Assembly (NCBI GenBank): GCA_964371195.1 | Contig: CAYJLD010000063.1 | Location: 1 to 13,295 of the forward strand | DNA from: CAYJAD01 sp964371195 | GTDB lineage: Bacteria > Desulfobacterota > Desulfovibrionia > Desulfovibrionales > Desulfovibrionaceae | Reading direction: 5' to 3' | Length of the DNA stretch: 13,295 nt | Shown here: piece by piece, positions 1 to 6,611 of the stretch | Layout of the letters: the number at the start of each line of letters is the position of its first letter | Position numbering within the stretch: position 1 is the stretch's first letter | The notes under the pieces: generated by a model | Database searches by the model: none | What the model saw: only the letters and a program-made list of their open reading frames with translations | Told to the model about the DNA's origin: nothing | Program-made: the position numbers and the translations under genes

Positions 1-2
1 AG

Positions 3-974
3 CATCTGCATATTCTTTCAGAATCAGGCTTTGCAGAATTTCCTGGTTTTGGAGTGCGTTGGGATGTGGTTGGAAATGATGTATATGGTCGATCCCCTGC
101 CATGGATGTTTTGCCTGATTGTCGCATGTTGCAACAAATGGGCATTACCACCTTAAAAGCCATACATAAGTCCGTAGACCCACCAACAGCTGTAGCTGCA
201 AGCTTAAAGTCTGTGGGCTTAGATTTAACGCCAGGTGGTGTAAATTACGTGGAGGCTGCTCCAGGCCAACGCCCACAAGCTGCAACACCAATTATGGAAA
301 TACGCCCAGATATTCAAGCTGCCCGCACAGCCATACAAGATGTGCAAAAGCAAATTCAACAAGGCTTGTATAATGATTTATTCCGCCTCTTGCTAAATTC
401 TGAAAAATCACAAACCACGGCCAAGGAAGTAGCTGTGCGCGAAGAGGAAAAACTCATCCTCATAGGGCCAGTGCTTGATCGCTTACATAATGAATTTTTC
501 ATTCCCTTAATTAACCGTACCGCCAAACTTATGTGGCGACAAGGCATGCTCCCACCCATGCCTCAAGAATTGGCAGGTCAAGATGTAAAGGTTGAATTTG
601 TAAGCCTTTTAGCACAAGCGCAAAAGATGGTTGCCACCAGTGCTGTGGATAAACTCATGAACTTTGTAAAAACCATTTCACCCCTGCAAAACAATATTGT
701 TGATGCCATAAATGTGGACCACGCTGTGGATGAATATGCAGATTATTTGGGTGTTTCTCCAAGTATTTTACGCTCTCAAGCTGAAAGAGATGACATGCGT
801 AAAAGCAGACAAGATGCTCAAATAGCAAGTGAGCAAGCCAAAATCAATGCAGAAACTCAGCAAAAAAGCATTGAAACCATTAAAGACATTGGCGATGTTG
901 CCCAAACTTTAAGCAAGACTGAGCTAAATCAAAGTACAGCGCTTGGGGCCATGCTTGGCATGGGAGGAACTTAA
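3..974 (+). CDS. Phage portal (head-tail connector) protein, C-terminal part
   Basis: The frame is already open at position 3 and the real start lies before the window, so this is 323 residues of a protein that is normally 500 or more. Twelve copies would form the ring at one capsid vertex through which DNA is packaged and ejected. The first residues visible (SGF-EFPGF, then RWDVVGNDVYGRSP and a DCRMLQQM segment) match the conserved core of the podovirus head-to-tail connecting protein family (Pfam Head-tail_con). A proline-rich P-G-V-N-Y segment follows, and then EVAVREEEKLILIGPVLDRL, the long helix typical of portals. The C-terminus is helical and Gln/Lys-rich and ends in the usual LGAMLGM-type tail. 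A GTG at 54 is internal and should not be taken as the start. The stop overlaps the next ATG by one base. Identification is by recalled family motifs. Confidence 0.9.
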   Translation, partial: HLHILSESGFAEFPGFGVRWDVVGNDVYGRSPAMDVLPDCRMLQQMGITTLKAIHKSVDPPTAVAASLKSVGLDLTPGGVNYVEAAPGQRPQAATPIMEIRPDIQAARTAIQDVQKQIQQGLYNDLFRLLLNSEKSQTTAKEVAVREEEKLILIGPVLDRLHNEFFIPLINRTAKLMWRQGMLPPMPQELAGQDVKVEFVSLLAQAQKMVATSAVDKLMNFVKTISPLQNNIVDAINVDHAVDEYADYLGVSPSILRSQAERDDMRKSRQDAQIASEQAKINAETQQKSIETIKDIGDVAQTLSKTELNQSTALGAMLGMGGT

Positions 975-1183
975 TGGAAGATAATATTTTTACAAGCATA
1001 AGTGGCCATGGCCACAAGCATGAGCAAGCTAGACAAAGTTTTAAACGTCATATGCAAGAAGCTGTGCGTCAACTTATGCAACGCAAAGAAGGCAGAATTT
1101 TTTTGCGCTGGCTAGGAACTGGGCCTTCAGCCCAAAGCATTTTGCAATTAATTATGGACTATGAGGAGGAAAAAAATGTCTGA
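974..1183 (+). CDS. Small conserved phage head-region protein
   Basis: A 69-residue soluble protein starting at the ATG that shares one base with the portal stop, so it is translationally coupled. It is rich in charged residues. It contains EGRIFLRWLGTG (about residues 39-50), which resembles the GR-FLWWLL-type signature of short proteins often found between portal and scaffold in podoviruses. Their function is unknown. There is no signal peptide, membrane segment or Cys pair. Its 3' end overlaps the scaffold gene by 8 bases, and its last codons supply the GAGGAGG ribosome site of that gene. Position suggests a role in head assembly or a minor virion part, but this is inference from neighbours only. 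Confidence 0.7.
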   Translation: MEDNIFTSISGHGHKHEQARQSFKRHMQEAVRQLMQRKEGRIFLRWLGTGPSAQSILQLIMDYEEEKNV

Positions 1184-1709
1184 TTCTGTGGATACTTCTA
1201 GTAATGAAAACAGCGCGCCTAGCAGTATCATTGCAAGTGAAAGCCAAGGTGCATCAGCTTTTGAGTATGAGCTAGACATACCAGAAGACATGAATTTTAG
1301 CGACGAAGAGCGCACTCGTTTTAATGCTGTGGCAAAGGAATTAAAGCTTGATAATGGTGGAGCTTCCAAACTGTTAGAAATCACCAAACGCAATCAGCAA
1401 GAGCAAATGCAAGCCCACAATAAGTTAATGGATTCATGGAAGGATGAAATCTTAAAAGATCAGCACATAGGTGGGGCTTCCTTTGAAAGTACCGTAGCCT
1501 ATGCCAAGGCTGGCTTAGCTAAGTTTGATCCGGAAAATAAGCTTTTCAATCTCTTAGAGCAAACAGGCTATGGCAGCAATCCCCACGTAATACGGTTTTT
1601 AGCATCCATTGGTCGTAGCCATGCTGAGGATAAGGTTGTGCTTGGTAGCCCAAGTAGAACTGAGGCTCCTCGCCATGAACGTTTATATGGAAAATACAAT
1701 AACCTTTAA
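1176..1709 (+). CDS. Capsid scaffolding protein
   Basis: A 177-residue acidic, helical protein. I chose the ATG at 1176 because GAGGAGG (1163-1169) lies six bases upstream; an in-frame ATG at 1161 would sit on top of that site. The N-terminus is Ser/Asn-rich and disordered. Residues about 35-95 look like a coiled coil (long Glu/Lys/Gln stretches, including NQQEQMQAHNKL). The C-terminal half carries the pattern of podovirus scaffolds: W-K-D-E, GGASFESTVAYAKAGLAKF, then a G-NPHVIRFLASIGRSHAED segment and a basic tail. In related phages this position between portal and capsid is the scaffold, sometimes labelled endoprotease or peptidase; I see no protease catalytic motif. It would guide capsid assembly and then leave the procapsid. 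Confidence 0.82.
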   Translation: MSDSVDTSSNENSAPSSIIASESQGASAFEYELDIPEDMNFSDEERTRFNAVAKELKLDNGGASKLLEITKRNQQEQMQAHNKLMDSWKDEILKDQHIGGASFESTVAYAKAGLAKFDPENKLFNLLEQTGYGSNPHVIRFLASIGRSHAEDKVVLGSPSRTEAPRHERLYGKYNNL

Positions 1710-1727
1710 TAATTAGGAGGACCATCC

Positions 1728-2717
1728 ATGGCTAAGAAAACATTAGGACTTGTGGCAACATTAGCAGAATTGCGCGACTTTTATAAGGGTGAATCAGCTG
1801 GCTCCATCATTGAGCTTATGAATGAAACCAATGACATTTTAGATGACGTACAATTTATGGAGTCTAATCAATCAGATGGGCATTTAACCCGCATTCGTAC
1901 AGGTTTACCAGAAGTTTATTGGCGCAGACTTTATCAGGGCATACCCTACAGCAAAAGCCAATGGACACAAGTTAAAGAACCTTGCTCTATGATGGAAAGC
2001 CGTATGATGATTGATGAAGCTGAGTCTAAACTTTACGGTGCCAATGCGTCTAAGTTTATTGATGGTGAAAGCATTGCCTTTGCTGAGGCCATGCGCCAGA
2101 AGGCCGCAAAAACACTTTTTTATGGGAACTCTGACGTAAACCCCGATGAATTCAAAGGTCTTGCCTTACGCTACCCTGCAAAGGATGCACCCAATGTAAT
2201 TGATGCCGGTGGTACTGGTGATGATTGTACCTCGGCCTGGATTATTTCTTGGGGTGAGCGTAGCATACATGGCATTTACCCCAAGGGTAGCAGCGGTGGC
2301 CTTGAGCATAAAGACCTTGGCATACAAACTGTTGAAGATTCTGAAGGACGCCATTATGAAGCCATTGTCAATCGTTATCAATGGAGCCTTGGTCTTGCTT
2401 TGCGCGACTGGAGGTCTTGTGTGCGCATTGCCAATATTCCAACAGCTGCTCTAAATAAGCGCAAAGGCCAAACTGGCTTTGTCGACTTACAACAACTCTT
2501 TATTAGTGCCAAAAACAAAATGCCAGAAGTCATGCGTCAAAAGGCCATTTGGTATGCCAATGAAGAACTTATGGCTGCCATTGAGTTACAAAGCACCGAT
2601 GCCGGCAACATTCACCTAGTTTATGGCGAAGCATTTAAGTCCGACGGTATGCCATTAATTTTTGGTCGTCCCGTGCGTCAATGTGATGCCATCCTCTCAA
2701 CAGAAACAAACATATAA
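1728..2717 (+). CDS. Major capsid protein, BPP-1 type
   Basis: A 329-residue protein with the strongest ribosome site of the window (AGGAGG at 1715-1720, seven bases before ATG), fitting the most abundant virion protein. Recognisable family segments include the N-terminal TLAELRDFYKG, an R-TGLPEVYWRRLYQGIP segment followed by a K-S-QW box, the FYGNSDVNPDEFKGLALRY segment, the WGERSIHGIYPKG-SGGLEHKDLG loop and RYQWSLGLALRDWRSCVRIANI. This pattern is shared by the capsid proteins of BPP-1 and many podovirus-like prophages. In BPP-1 the protein has an HK97-like fold with a rearranged topology, known from cryo-EM. Length fits the family (about 330). It sits between the scaffold and the cement protein as expected. 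No prohead protease gene is visible, and the N-terminus does not look like a cleaved delta domain. Confidence 0.92.
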   Translation: MAKKTLGLVATLAELRDFYKGESAGSIIELMNETNDILDDVQFMESNQSDGHLTRIRTGLPEVYWRRLYQGIPYSKSQWTQVKEPCSMMESRMMIDEAESKLYGANASKFIDGESIAFAEAMRQKAAKTLFYGNSDVNPDEFKGLALRYPAKDAPNVIDAGGTGDDCTSAWIISWGERSIHGIYPKGSSGGLEHKDLGIQTVEDSEGRHYEAIVNRYQWSLGLALRDWRSCVRIANIPTAALNKRKGQTGFVDLQQLFISAKNKMPEVMRQKAIWYANEELMAAIELQSTDAGNIHLVYGEAFKSDGMPLIFGRPVRQCDAILSTETNI

Positions 2718-2740
2718 TACATTAATATACGAGGAAAATT

Positions 2741-3166
2741 ATGATTATCGACAGTAATTTAATTTTATTTGAAGGTGCGGTTAAATCAGGTAATGGTGAG
2801 GCAATTGCTCTAAATTCCTTACAAATTCCAGGTAAAGCCGAGCCCATAAATATTACAACTCGTTTTACAGAAGACCTTGCTGGGGCAACTGCTGTTACCC
2901 TAACTCTTGAACAATCCGATAGCGAAAATGGAACCTATAGTAGCGTAAATGGTGCATCTTTAAGTATTCCAGCTGCTGACTTTGTAGTAGGCAAGCGTGT
3001 TGGTTGGCGTTTCATCCCTCGTACAGTGGTCAGTCCATGGCTTCGCCTAAAACTTACCGTTACCGGCACACCCACCGCTGGCAAGCTTTTCTGCGCCATT
3101 AGTGGCTATGATGATGAACCATATGAGGCTGGACAATATATTAACAAGGGCATTGTCCAAGGATAA
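2741..3166 (+). CDS. Capsid cement protein, Bbp16-like
   Basis: A 141-residue, beta-rich protein with a GAGG site at 2731-2734 and ATG at 2741. The layout matches the Bbp16-type cement proteins that follow the capsid gene in BPP-1-like phages: a start like M-I-D-N-L-F-, then alternating short strands (TAVTLTLEQSDSENGTYSSV), a Pro-rich turn, and a late segment SPWLRLKLTVTGTPTAGKLFC. In BPP-1 the cement protein is a jellyroll that sits on the capsid surface and stabilises it. It is likely co-transcribed with the capsid gene, 23 bases upstream. The gene is followed by a strong hairpin and not by an immediate next gene, so it probably closes the head module. The family call rests on remembered sequence pattern plus position. 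Confidence 0.82.
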   Translation: MIIDSNLILFEGAVKSGNGEAIALNSLQIPGKAEPINITTRFTEDLAGATAVTLTLEQSDSENGTYSSVNGASLSIPAADFVVGKRVGWRFIPRTVVSPWLRLKLTVTGTPTAGKLFCAISGYDDEPYEAGQYINKGIVQG

Positions 3167-3182
3167 CTAGCCATAGCAAAGT

Positions 3183-3214
3183 CCCTGCAGTGCCATTTAT
3201 TAGGTACTGCAGGG
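3183..3214 (+). promoter_or_regulatory. Stable hairpin between cement and tail adaptor genes
   Basis: CCCTGCAGT (3183-3191) and ACTGCAGGG (3206-3214) are perfect complements. The stem extends by one G-U and two G-C pairs to 12 pairs, with an eight-base AT loop (3195-3202). No U-tract follows: the next bases are CAAGGAG, the ribosome site of the tail adaptor gene. It is therefore not a classical Rho-independent terminator. It could reduce read-through, be an RNA-processing site separating head and tail messages, or stabilise a 3' end. Function is inferred. Confidence 0.65.
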
Positions 3215-3229
3215 CAAGGAGTTATATTA

Positions 3230-3841
3230 ATGATTTCAAAGCTTGGTATATGGAATATGGCCCTTGGTTTTATAGGTACGCGTACAGTGGCGGCTGAAAG
3301 TGAGCGGACCTTGGAGGCTGTGCAATGTGGAATTTATTGGGATAGTGCCAGACGTGGAGCCCTACGTGATTACCCTTGGAATTTTGCACAGCGTAGAGCT
3401 TGGCTTGCCAAAACAAGCCTTCCTCAAGAATATGCCAATCAGTATGCTTATGCCTATGCTGTACCTGATGATATGTTGCTAGCTTTACGCATTTATCCCA
3501 CAGGCAAAGACTATGATGATGTAGAAAGTGGTCGTTTTATTCTTGCATATAATGCTCAAAGCAAACAACCAATTATCTTAACAAATGCCCCAGAAGCTCT
3601 CTTAGCCTACACAGCAGACATTGAAGATACCAGTATTTTTGATGATCTTTTTGCTTATATGCTGGCTAGAAAGTTAGCGGCATTAATAGCAGTTTCACTA
3701 TTAAAGAACAATACCACAAAGGTGCAAGAGCTTGAACAGCTTTACCGTGCAGCTATACCAAGTGCCATGCAAGCAAATGCACGTGAAGGCTTTGAACAAG
3801 CCATTTCCGATAGCTGGATTTTAGCAAGGGGGGCATTATGA
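3230..3841 (+). CDS. Tail adaptor / tail tubular protein A-like
   Basis: A 203-residue protein with AAGGAG at 3216-3221 and ATG at 3230. Its N-terminus, ISKLGIWNMALGFIGTRTV, then AVQCGIYWDSARRGALRDYPWNFAQRRAWLA, is the hallmark of the podovirus head-tail adaptor family (T7 gp11 / P22 gp4-like): an N-W-A-L--IG helix, a Y--ARR--L---PW-FA-RR motif, and then a Y-A-Y--P-D box with LRIYP. The remainder is helical. In the virion a ring of these would dock beneath the portal and connect it to the tail nozzle protein encoded at 6612-8684. It is the first gene after the boundary hairpin. Its stop overlaps the next ATG (ATGA), so it is coupled to the fibre gene. Confidence 0.87.
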   Translation: MISKLGIWNMALGFIGTRTVAAESERTLEAVQCGIYWDSARRGALRDYPWNFAQRRAWLAKTSLPQEYANQYAYAYAVPDDMLLALRIYPTGKDYDDVESGRFILAYNAQSKQPIILTNAPEALLAYTADIEDTSIFDDLFAYMLARKLAALIAVSLLKNNTTKVQELEQLYRAAIPSAMQANAREGFEQAISDSWILARGAL

Positions 3842-4647
3842 TTTCAACAGACCTATCCAAAGCCGTCTTTGAGGGTAATGGCATTGCTACAGAATTTCCC
3901 TTTGCTTTCAAGGTTTGGGATGAAACACAGCTAATTGTTGAGCTAACTGACTTAAATGATATTACAACAACAGTAAGTAATTGGACGGCCAACCTTACAA
4001 ATAGCGGTGGTTCTGTAACATATATCTATGAAGGCGCACCACTTCCAATAGGTTATAAATTAGCCATATTACGCAATATGCCATTTAAACAAGAAGTGGA
4101 TTTAATCTCAGGAACTCGTTTTGACCCCCAAGTCATTGAAGATGCACTTGATAAAGCCACAGCTGAGCGTCAGCAATTAAAAGAACATGTGGATCGCGCC
4201 GTAGCCATTGCTGCATCGGTTGCAGGTGATAATAAGTATGAACTGTCAGACAGTATTTTTACAGCTGCTAGTGAGGCTATTGACGCGGCAACTAGGGCAG
4301 AAACAGCAGCAGATACAGCAGTCACACGTGCTGACCAAATACAAAGTCTTACCATTGCAACGCAATTAAGCTCTGACGAGCAAGCAAGCGGTACTTATGA
4401 TGCCTCAACTGGCCTACTGACATTACATGTTCCCAAAGGTGCCGAGGGTGATATAGGCGAGCAAGGTCCCATTGGTGCACAAGGTCCACGCGGCGAACAA
4501 GGATTGCAAGGTTTACAAGGCAAAACAGGCGAACAAGGTCCCATTGGTCCAGCCGGTACTGCCCCAAGCATTGATATTATTAGCTGCGGTGGCGCATTAC
4601 AAGCGCAAATCAGCATTATCAGCAGTGGTAATGCCAGCGGAATTTAA
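3838..4647 (+). CDS. Tail fibre protein with T7-type anchor and collagen-like stalk
   Basis: 269 residues. Residues 1 to about 125 match the N-terminal virion-anchoring domain of T7-like tail fibres: EGNGIATEFPFAFKVWDE near the start, then a G-VTY segment, LPIGYKLAILRNMPFKQEVDL, and F-P-IEDALDKATAERQQLKE. Residues about 125-175 are an Ala/Thr-rich helical stretch, probably a trimeric coiled coil. Residues 201-240 are 13 uninterrupted Gly-X-Y triplets, a collagen-like triple helix. Only 29 residues follow, too few for a usual receptor-binding head, so this protein may be a stalk or adaptor to which the next gene's product is attached. The start overlaps the adaptor stop in ATGA; the stop overlaps the ribosome site of the next gene. 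The collagen stalk is plain from sequence; the split-fibre idea is inference. Confidence 0.85.
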   Translation: MISTDLSKAVFEGNGIATEFPFAFKVWDETQLIVELTDLNDITTTVSNWTANLTNSGGSVTYIYEGAPLPIGYKLAILRNMPFKQEVDLISGTRFDPQVIEDALDKATAERQQLKEHVDRAVAIAASVAGDNKYELSDSIFTAASEAIDAATRAETAADTAVTRADQIQSLTIATQLSSDEQASGTYDASTGLLTLHVPKGAEGDIGEQGPIGAQGPRGEQGLQGLQGKTGEQGPIGPAGTAPSIDIISCGGALQAQISIISSGNASGI

Positions 4648-4656
4648 GGAGTATAT

Positions 4657-5484
4657 ATGCCATTATTTCAAATACAACATCGTGTTGATAATGAAGCCAA
4701 TTGGGAAGGTATCAACCCCGTCTTACTTAAGGGTGAAATTGGTTTAGCCATTAAAACCGATGGTTCCTTTGGTTTTAAGTTTGGTGACGGAACAAATAAC
4801 TGGAACAGCTTGCCCTATGCATCTGGAGCACAAGGTAATATTGGACCTCAAGGGCCAGAAGGACCACAAGGACCAGAAGGGCCGGCAGGACCACAAGGCG
4901 AAAAGGGTGTGCAAGGCGAAAAGGGAGATTTACCACCACTATCAAGTGCTATTAATAGCACTTCTACTACAGTAGCGGCCAACTCTGCCGCTGTTAAGAC
5001 GGCATATGATCATGCTTCTAGTGCAGGGAGTACCGCCATGACTGCACGCGGTGAAGCATTGACAGCACAAAATATCGCCAATGATGCCATGGAGCGTGTG
5101 CAATATCGTTGTATTTACGGCACAGGACAAGCTCCAGCAAATGATGAATATGCTGTTGTAGATAGTAGCTTGGGTAATAATGGTAACATTTCAACTATAA
5201 GCCGATATGTGCTTGATAATCCTTTTGGTGCGGATACTCCTGTAATTGTGCAAGCAGAGGTTTTTCATAACGACATGTGGGGTAATACTGGCTGGATGTT
5301 TCTAGATGGTCAAGGGGGTTGTGGTGTCTTAGCAAGCTATGCTGAAGGCACAGGTATTGTAGTACAAACTGGATCTAAATATTTAGTTTCCACATCACAG
5401 CAACAAGGTAATCCTTTTGCGCAATCAGGTAACAATGCCCAAGCAAAGCCATGCCGCGTGCATGTGTGGAAAATAGGAGTATAA
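4657..5484 (+). CDS. Collagen-like tail fibre / receptor-binding protein
   Basis: 275 residues with AAGGAG at 4646-4651. Residues 1-54 form the small N-terminal domain common on phage fibres and hyaluronidase or major-tropism-determinant-type proteins: IQHRVDNEANWEGINPVLLKGEIGLAI, then K-FGDGTNNWNSLPY. Residues 57-92 are 12 Gly-X-Y triplets (PQG, PEG, EKG types). Residues about 95-145 are Ala/Ser/Thr-rich and probably coiled coil. Residues about 147-275 are a beta-rich, Gly/Asn-rich domain ending in CRVHVWKIGV, the likely host-binding tip. It is not the C-type lectin variable domain of BPP-1 Mtd, and no template or variable repeat or reverse transcriptase is seen. It is coupled to the preceding fibre gene and followed by a fibre-assembly-like gene. 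Receptor binding is inferred from architecture and position. Confidence 0.83.
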   Translation: MPLFQIQHRVDNEANWEGINPVLLKGEIGLAIKTDGSFGFKFGDGTNNWNSLPYASGAQGNIGPQGPEGPQGPEGPAGPQGEKGVQGEKGDLPPLSSAINSTSTTVAANSAAVKTAYDHASSAGSTAMTARGEALTAQNIANDAMERVQYRCIYGTGQAPANDEYAVVDSSLGNNGNISTISRYVLDNPFGADTPVIVQAEVFHNDMWGNTGWMFLDGQGGCGVLASYAEGTGIVVQTGSKYLVSTSQQQGNPFAQSGNNAQAKPCRVHVWKIGV

Positions 5485-5486
5485 TT

Positions 5487-5930
5487 ATGACAAATATATA
5501 TGCAAAAGTTGGTGAAAGTTTTGTGCAACAAGGCGGCAACATGCCCGAAGGTTTTATTGAGATGCAAGGGCCTAGGCCAGAAGTTGGTGAATGGGTGGCA
5601 AAGGAAGATGGTACTTGGATTTTGCAATCACTGCATGAACAAGCCACCAATGTGCAATTAACCAAGCGTGAGTTTTTAAAATTAGTTATTGCGCTTACTA
5701 AGGATACCCCAAACCCCATCACTTTAGCTCTTATTGAATCTTATGTGGCAGCGGCCACCGATGATATTCGTCTAGAATGGGATTATGCCACCTATGTTGA
5801 GCGTAAACACCCACTACTAGACACTGTTTCGGCAAGTTTTGGTATTAGCCCTGAATTGCTAGACATTATGTTTGTAAATAAGGATGACTTATTACACAAA
5901 ATTGATAATGCCTTACCCTTACATGAATAG
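5487..5930 (+). CDS. Probable tail fibre assembly / chaperone-like protein
   Basis: 147 residues from the ATG at 5487, chosen because AGGAG (5475-5479) lies seven bases upstream; a longer frame from 5451 would start inside the fibre gene and ignore this site. Residues 1-45 contain the G-P-P--GEWVAKEDGTW pattern common at the N-terminus of phage fibre-chaperone and tail-assembly proteins. Residues 55-95 are helical (LTKREFLKLVIALTKDT). Residues 97-135 carry an EWDYATYVERKHPLL segment followed by SFGISPELLDIMF, which resembles the C-terminal part of XkdW-like or tail-fibre-assembly proteins. It directly follows the receptor-binding fibre gene, the usual place for such chaperones. The call rests on weak motifs plus position. 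Confidence 0.5.
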   Translation: MTNIYAKVGESFVQQGGNMPEGFIEMQGPRPEVGEWVAKEDGTWILQSLHEQATNVQLTKREFLKLVIALTKDTPNPITLALIESYVAAATDDIRLEWDYATYVERKHPLLDTVSASFGISPELLDIMFVNKDDLLHKIDNALPLHE

Positions 5931-5938
5931 GAGTTATT

Positions 5939-6211
5939 ATGTGGTTAATTTTCAAGCATAATTTATGGCAATTATTAATTTGTTTTGATCAATTTATATA
6001 CTGCTTAATTTGCCTTTTTACTGGCACTAAGGGCTGGGCCGATTGCACTTTATCAGCCGCTGCACATATGTGGAGCATTAACAATATAAGACAATGGCCC
6101 AAAAAAATTATTGATACCTTGTTCTATTTTATAGATAAAAATCACTGTCATAAATCTTATATTAATGAAGAAGAACGTAGGCATTTAGCCCCAGAAATGC
6201 GTGGAGGTTAA
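5939..6211 (+). CDS. Small conserved phage protein of unknown function
   Basis: 90 residues with an AGGAG site at 5929-5933 that overlaps the previous stop. Residues 10-28 are hydrophobic (LWQLLICFDQFIYCLICLF) and could enter the membrane or form a buried helix. The overall pattern, an FDQ near residue 16, a G-W or G-P-T-S segment, IDTLF at 58-62, then H-C--SY--E (69-77) and P-E-R near the end, is one I recall from small proteins next to lysis or tail genes in many podovirus-like prophages, whose role is unknown. Conserved His69 and Cys70 are visible. Its GGAGG-containing 3' end provides the ribosome site of the holin gene two bases away, so the two are translationally coupled. A lysis-related role is only a guess from that neighbour. 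Confidence 0.7.
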   Translation: MWLIFKHNLWQLLICFDQFIYCLICLFTGTKGWADCTLSAAAHMWSINNIRQWPKKIIDTLFYFIDKNHCHKSYINEEERRHLAPEMRGG

Positions 6212-6212
6212 T

Positions 6213-6602
6213 ATGTTTTCAAGCATTGTAACTGCCATTTCAACCATAGCTGGGCCCATTATTGAGCGTATCTTTCCAGACACTGAGGCTGCACAAAAAG
6301 CTAAGCATGAATTACTTTTAGAGCTATCCAAAAATGAGTCAGCTTTTCAACTAGCTATAGCAGAAATCATTAAAGCCGAAGCCGCAAGCAAACATTGGCT
6401 AGCCGCCAATTGGCGACCTTTGACTATGATAATTTTTACTGGGCTTATTGTGGCGCGTTGGTTTGGATGGGCGGCTCCCAATTTATCGGAGGCTGAGTAC
6501 TTAAAGCTTTGGGATATTGTGGAGCTTGGCCTTGGTGGCTATGTCATAGGGCGCAGTGTTGAAAAGAGTTTGCCAAGCCTTACCAATCTTCTAAAAAAAT
6601 AA
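6213..6602 (+). CDS. Holin, 3-TM / gene-transfer-agent type
   Basis: 129 residues from ATG 6213, with GGAGG at 6203-6207; a GTG at 6201 lies on top of that site and is not the start. Holins collect in the inner membrane and open it at a set time so that endolysin can reach the wall. The order is that of the Holin_3TMs family: an N-terminal hydrophobic segment ending in FPD (about residues 3-23), a charged amphipathic helix (24-60), the W---NWRPLTMIIFTGLIV signature (62-80) with the second membrane segment, and GLGGYVIGRSVEK (106-118) as the third. The protein ends in a basic tail. It sits inside the tail gene block, between the fibre genes and the nozzle gene. No endolysin or spanin is present in the window. 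Confidence 0.86.
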   Translation: MFSSIVTAISTIAGPIIERIFPDTEAAQKAKHELLLELSKNESAFQLAIAEIIKAEAASKHWLAANWRPLTMIIFTGLIVARWFGWAAPNLSEAEYLKLWDIVELGLGGYVIGRSVEKSLPSLTNLLKK

Positions 6603-6611
6603 GGATTAGCT

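Noticed and set aside
1161..1175. Upstream ATG as start of the scaffold gene
   Set aside because: It overlaps the GAGGAGG that best serves the ATG at 1176 and has no site of its own.
2713..2718. TATAAT that could be a promoter -10 box before the cement gene
   Set aside because: It spans the capsid stop codon, has no -35-like hexamer at 16-18 bases upstream, and such strings are common in AT-rich DNA.
4349..4616. Proline-rich reading frames on the - strand across the collagen-like region
   Set aside because: They are the mirror of Gly-X-Y coding repeats on the + strand; no ribosome site or independent signal.
4657..5484. Diversity-generating retroelement target, as in phage BPP-1 whose capsid genes this phage resembles
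   Set aside because: The C-terminal domain lacks the lectin-type variable-repeat ending, no template repeat with adenine differences is visible, and no reverse transcriptase is present in the window.
5451..5486. Longer N-terminus for the fibre-assembly-like protein
   Set aside because: The extra 12 codons lie inside the end of the fibre gene in another frame, and AGGAG sits correctly for the ATG at 5487.
6201..6212. GTG start for the holin
   Set aside because: It overlaps the GGAGG ribosome site of the ATG at 6213; the family begins with the hydrophobic segment that follows that ATG.
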